Positions 42,719 to 46,884 of a stretch of DNA of 46,884 nucleotides are shown in pieces. Positions within the stretch are counted from its first letter, which is position 1. Each line of letters begins with the position of its first letter. The position numbers and the translations under genes are program-made. Source of the stretch: Vitrella brassicaformis (Eukaryota > Sar > Vitrellaceae); contig CDMY01000077.1 of assembly GCA_001179505.1 (NCBI GenBank), forward strand, positions 1,373 to 48,256, in the 5' to 3' direction. The notes beneath the pieces were generated by a model. That model saw only the letters and a program-made list of their open reading frames with translations. It had not been told where the DNA came from and made no database searches.

Positions 42719-43813
42719 ATGAGGAGGAGCCAGTCTGCCAGGACGGCGCCCTCGTGGGAGGCGTCAACCTCATGCTCTCTCCCTTCGCCTTCGTCGCCTT
42801 CTCAAAGGCCCGCATGCTCCATGAGGTGCCACATCGACATGAAGGCTTTTGTAACATTCATCGCTCAACGGGTAACTAACATCCCACACATGCACGCATC
42901 CGCCGGCTCACCCACTCGTCAGACTCTGTCCGTTGGTTCGTCAGGGCATGGCGGTGTTGGGAGTGATGTTTTCGTTTGTTCCCTTCCATCTGGTTGCCGC
43001 CCTGCCGACACGTGTCTGGAGGAGTGTGGCGGTCCAGTACACGCATCTAGTCATCTCGGCTGCTGATGGGGGCGAGCGGGCCTTCTGGGAGACCCTGACA
43101 TACACCTCAGCCGCACAGTGGGCCGCCCACCTGACGGAGCTGGTGTCTGTCATTCATGTCTACCCGGACGGCGTACCCCGATGGTGCCTGGACCTCGTGG
43201 CGGCTTCAGTTCAATCACACGCGACGGCACGGCGAGGACTAATTGAGCAGACGATGCGTCAGGCCGAGAGGACGGGCAAGAGGCCGCCGCGACTCGCAGC
43301 CGGCACACTCAAGACCTTGGCCTTCGAGCCCACCACGTTGCCCCCAGAGGTGACGGAAGCTCTAGGGCAGAAGGAGCCGGCGTCGCTTCCACTTGCCTCT
43401 TTGTCCGATCCCGCGTCCATTCTTCCCGCTCTCACCCGCGCCCGCGGCCTCATCGATGCGCATCGAGCGCTCATCTACACCCACCAGTGGCGCATGCCGA
43501 ACCTGCAGGAGGTGCAGGGATATGGAACCGGGGCTTTGGTCGCCTTCATTCGCACGGCGGAGCGGCTGCAGCGGTTGGACACCATCCTCAGCCCAGCGGA
43601 GGTGGCGCAGATGCTGGTGGCCAGCAGTGCCTTCGCCGCGAGTGGCGGCGCACACCAGACGGGCGGGCCTCTCAGCCATCTCAAGACCGTCGGCACTCTA
43701 GTGCTGTCCCAGAGAGCCCAACAGAACGAGCGGGAGCTGCTCGAGCTCATGGTGCGCATAAATGCTGGACAAGGACCACCATGTGTGTGTGGTGTTGATG
43801 AGTCTTGTTGTGG

Positions 43814-43849
<36 letters not shown>

Positions 43850-44997
43850 AGGACGTGTTGGTGGCCGGAGGATGCCGGTCGATAACATCGCTGGACATCA
43901 GGCTGGCCCCGGCCAGCGGCAGGACGGTGCTGCATGTGAACGCTGGCATCTATCGCAGCCTCGATGCCCTCGAGCAGCTCAGGACAGCGGTCGGCGCGTC
44001 GGCAGACATCCCCGTCACATTCGACACAGTGGAGGGCGACGGGGGGTTGTCATTCAAGAGCCGCTTTGCAGCGCACGATGTGGTGCTCAACTTCCCCCCG
44101 CACGCCTCCACCTTTGTGACGGACTCCGTGAGGGACATCGCTTCCAAATGTCATGACGTGCTGCTGCGCCCAATCGACCCATCGCGCTTCTCCAAGCCCG
44201 CCAAGGTGCTAGGCAACTCTCTTGAGCTCACTAAAGCGGTGAACGTCTTCGTCATGAGCCCTCCCTCATCAGCTTTTGATGCCCAGCTGCTGCCCGCCCC
44301 CTTTGCCCCCTGGCCCGCCCCGTTCCTCAAGCCGTTCCCCAACGCCCCCAAGCTGTCAGTTACGTCAAACAGCGGGTGTCTGATGGCACCCCTGGCGGCC
44401 GCCCACACGCCGGCACTCGTCAACGTGGACATCTGGCCGGAGGAAGGGATGGTCGCCGACAAGCTGGTGGTGGGCATGCTCGAGGCCATTGCGACCAAGA
44501 AGCCGATCCTCCACCGCGTGATGGCGTACACTCATTGGAATGGCAATGGGGTTGCCGTGGGTCGAGAGGGGATCAGGTGGGGCGATTCGGCGCGGACGCT
44601 CCCCGCCATCAAGATACTTCAGATATCATTGCAGAGTGAGTAGTGAGATGGAAAGCACCACACACACCACACCACACGCACCCCACACAGCACAGGGGAG
44701 GGATGTCTGTCACAGTCGAGTCTCCCTTGTTTCTGTGCCTGTTGTGTCTGTCTAGTTCCTGAGGATGCCGAGGCGCAGGCGTTCATCGAGACGAGCGTGG
44801 CGTCCCTGACCAAGATCAGAGGCCTGGAGTCCTACCAGATACTGGTGCGGAACGGCATCAAGGACCGTGAGCTGCGCACAGCGGTGCGGCGAGCCATCGA
44901 GGCGCCGGCCGCTCCCCTGCCGAAGCGCTTCAAGGTCTGGTGGCAGCGTAACTGTGTGGTGCATATGGCGGTCGTCATACGCCGGTGCCCTCGCTGA
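42719..44997 (+). CDS. Unrecognised protein of 627-661 aa with hydrophobic N-terminus
   Basis: Four phase-consistent exons: start (ATG 42719, or 42821 MRCHIDMKAFVTF) to 42871, 42945-43751, 43852-44635 and 44756-44997. Residues after the start form one long hydrophobic run across the first junction (FVTFIAQRGMAVLGVMFSFVPFHLVAAL), suggesting a signal anchor or organelle leader. The body is helical in the first half (RRGLIEQTMRQAERT; LVAFIRTAERLQRLDTIL) and alpha/beta in the second (LVAGGCRSITSLDIRLAP; PALVNVDIWPEEGMVADKLV). It ends in a basic stretch (RAIEAPAAPLPKRFKVWW). No known domain was identified. The 43752-43851 intron is nearly all (gt)n. A housekeeping-like setting and even codon use argue that it is real. 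Confidence 0.6.
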
Positions 44998-46207
44998 TGA
45001 GTACCTAGCGTAGATGGATGGATGGATGAATGAGTGTGAAGAAGGCAAGGCCAGCCATTCTGGGTGCGGCGCGAAGAAGGCTGACATTGATTGACGAGAG
45101 GAGCCAGGGGAGGCTAGGCGATGTGGGTGTATGTGTATATGGCTCGTGTGTGTATAGACAGACAGGATGGATGGATGGATGGGCGTGCGAAAACGTTCAT
45201 GTGTCGTGCTGCAAGGCGGGGAGAAACGGGCGGGAGGACAGGACAACCTGGATGGATGGATGGATGAGGGAGGGAGGGGACAACGAACGATTCCAACTGG
45301 TTCGACTGTGAGTGAATGGGTTGGTTGACATCACATCGGCAGCTAGCTTCGTGTGTGTAGCGTTAGTCTTATCGTTTAGCTAATGTTGTGCCAACAAAGA
45401 GCACAACAGTAAAGCGGGAAAAGTGTCTTTCTCCATCCAGCCCCCAACTCTCGTGAAAGCGAGAGCCACACACACACCCCCACACGCCCATCACCGCGTG
45501 TTCGTTCCAGTCAAGAAATGGACACACACCGCACCTCCCTCGGTTGCACACACACACACACACACGGACACACACAAGGTGCACACGCGAATAGGGGACG
45601 AACACACACACAAGGAGAGAGAGAGAGAGAGAGGCACGGCTGGGCAGGGAAGAGCCTTACACGCGCCGAGTGGGCCGCTGCTGCAGCGGCCACTCAGTCA
45701 GTCAGTCACTTGATGCAGCCTACAGTACGTAAGACGACTAAACCGTCGTGAGTGACTTGTCTGGCTGGCCTGGTTGGTTTGGTGTGTCTCCATCTCCTTC
45801 CTTCTTGGTTTGACATTCCCACATTCATCCATCCATCCATCCATTCATTCACTTCTGCAGCACCACCCACCCCACCCACCCACTCCCTCACTCCTCCCTC
45901 CCTCCATCCATCCAGCCACGAGGATCGGTCAGGCAAACAGACGACTACCCCAGTCAGTCAGTGACAGAACACCTTGCCTCACCTCACCTCACCCGCACGC
46001 ACCCACACCGCCTCCCTCCTCCCTGCCCTTTGTCAGCAACTCACAGTATCTTTCTTACTCCAACAGCCAGCAGCACCACCACCCCACCCCACCAGCAGCA
46101 GCAGCAGCAGCAGCAAATACCTTTCCTCCCCTCCCCTCCCCCCCCTCCCTCCCCCCACACCTCTCGGTGGGTGTGTGATTGTGTGAGTCAGTTCGTCAGT
46201 CAGTTAG
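44998..46207. other. Convergent intergenic region, rich in simple repeats
   Basis: Holds (tggatgga)n at 45013-45026, 45165-45180 and 45250-45266, long (ca)n/(ga)n tracts at 45545-45632, a (catc)n run near 45824-45842, (cag)n at 46090-46112 and C/T-rich tracts at 46125-46160. No gene was seen over 1.2 kb. Confidence 0.5.
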
Positions 46208-46884
46208 TCAGTCGAGTACAATCTCCTTTCCGAATCGGTGAATGAAGTCGAGAGCGGCCCCGTTGGTCCAGCCGAACCCCGGCTGGCTGGCGTACTCGCC
46301 GCCGCCGCCCTTCTGGCCCTTACGGGTCGCGTGGTACTTCTCGCTGAACAAACCGCTCTCCGCATAGCCCTGCACGAGTGAACCACAGACAGACACCATG
46401 AGGATAGGGTGCATCCATCTGCCTGTGTGTGTCATCCATCGGGCTGACTGACCGTCTTGAGAGTGGACAGCCATTTGGACCCGAGTTGTATGCCCTTGTT
46501 GCGGTACTTGATGGTGTTTTCGGCCCCGCCTGCCTCGTCCTGCGGCTGGGGCGTGTCCACGGGCCGTGTCAGGGCCGTCACAAACAAGTGCAGCAGCGGC
46601 GCCCACACGTTGGGGTAGTCCCACTGCTGACCCGACTCAAATGCCGGAGGCGTCATCTATTGCATACATATGCATGACACGCACACGCGCCAACACAACA
46701 CGGAACACGTGTGTGTGCTGCGGGTCCATGTCTGTGTGTGTGTCCTACTGCAAGTCCATATGGCTGGCAGAGCCCCGACTCGTCGAAAATGAAGTCGAAT
46801 GCGGCCATCTCGTCTGGCGAGAAGGGCGGCCGGCAGTCCGGACACTCGTCGGGCGGCGGGATCTGAGACAAACCTGTGTGGGGT
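46208..46884 (-). CDS. Trehalase (glycoside hydrolase family 37), C-terminal part
   Basis: Splits trehalose into two glucose. Only the last three exons lie in the window: 46862 to about 46752 (FSPDEMAAFDFIFDESG), about 46656-46455 and about 46370-46208; the 5' part is beyond 46884. The middle exon has the GH37 signature GQQWDYPNVWAPL (family form GQQWD.PN.W.P), and the last has EKYHATRKGQKGGGGEY...QPGFGWTNGAALDFI, the other conserved block (GGEY..Q.GFGWTNG). Trehalose turnover fits osmotic or storage roles. The stop is at 46208. An insertion (DTPQPQDEAGGAENT) widens the loop after WAP. Confidence 0.9.

Noticed and set aside
1-46884. tRNA, rRNA or snRNA genes
   Set aside because: No cloverleaf, rRNA core or U-snRNA signature was noticed by eye on either strand. 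A covariance-model scan (tRNAscan-SE, Infernal) would be decisive.

Overview
The window is nuclear DNA from a eukaryote. Genes are spread over both strands and broken by many short introns (mostly about 60-110 nt, GT-AG plus some GC-AG). Several products are eukaryote-only: the alpha subunit of cytosolic Phe-tRNA synthetase, U1 snRNP protein C, the snRNA cap hypermethylase TGS1, a FUN14 protein and a trehalase. The GC-rich coding DNA, GT/CA-rich microsatellite introns and lack of close matches to animal, plant or fungal forms suggest a GC-rich protist. A chromerid-like alveolate such as Vitrella is my best guess; this is inference, not something the sequence proves.

Layout. 0-3 kb: the C-terminal end of a broken non-LTR retrotransposon and a Cys-rich relic. 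3.3-8.3 kb (minus): one or two long unrecognised intron-rich genes. 8.3-9.7 kb: repeats, then an unrecognised plus-strand gene. 10.2-11.0 kb (minus): RING-finger gene A. 11.8-14.0 kb (minus): a polytopic membrane protein. 14.3-16 kb: a small coiled-coil gene and a second retroelement fragment. 16.4-18 kb (minus): RING gene B, a paralogue of A. 18.6-19.9 kb (minus): a third retroelement end with a tandemly repeated 3' tail. 20-21.5 kb (plus): a predicted secreted fibre-like protein ending in a degenerate intramolecular-chaperone (peptidase S74/ICA-like) domain, the most unusual gene here. 22.1-23.9 kb: a dispersed repeat, a small secreted-type gene and a third, truncated RING tail. 24.1-30 kb (plus): a kinase-like protein followed by, or fused to, a surface-type protein with a cadherin-like fold and a transmembrane segment. 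31.3-33.6 kb (minus): TGS1, with an inverted-repeat element sitting on a splice donor. 33.8-36.9 kb (minus): two unrecognised genes. 37.1-46.9 kb: FARSA, SNRPC, FUN14, an unrecognised 627-661 aa protein, and the 3' part of a trehalase that runs off the right edge.

How the genes relate. There is no operon-like functional block. FARSA, TGS1, U1-C, FUN14 and trehalase are housekeeping genes. Two divergent pairs (about 37.0 kb and 42.6 kb) share short intergenic regions that probably act as bidirectional promoters. The accessory layer is the RING family of three, the retroelement ends, the S74-like fibre gene, the kinase/surface-protein locus, and a set of perfect short tandem duplications, two of which have a 34-bp period and change reading frame.

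Exon borders were placed by eye from splice consensus, phase and reading-frame continuity. They are firm for SNRPC and FUN14, good for FARSA (a few borders may be off by one or two bases), TGS1, the two RING C-termini and the S74-like gene downstream of exon 1, and tentative elsewhere.
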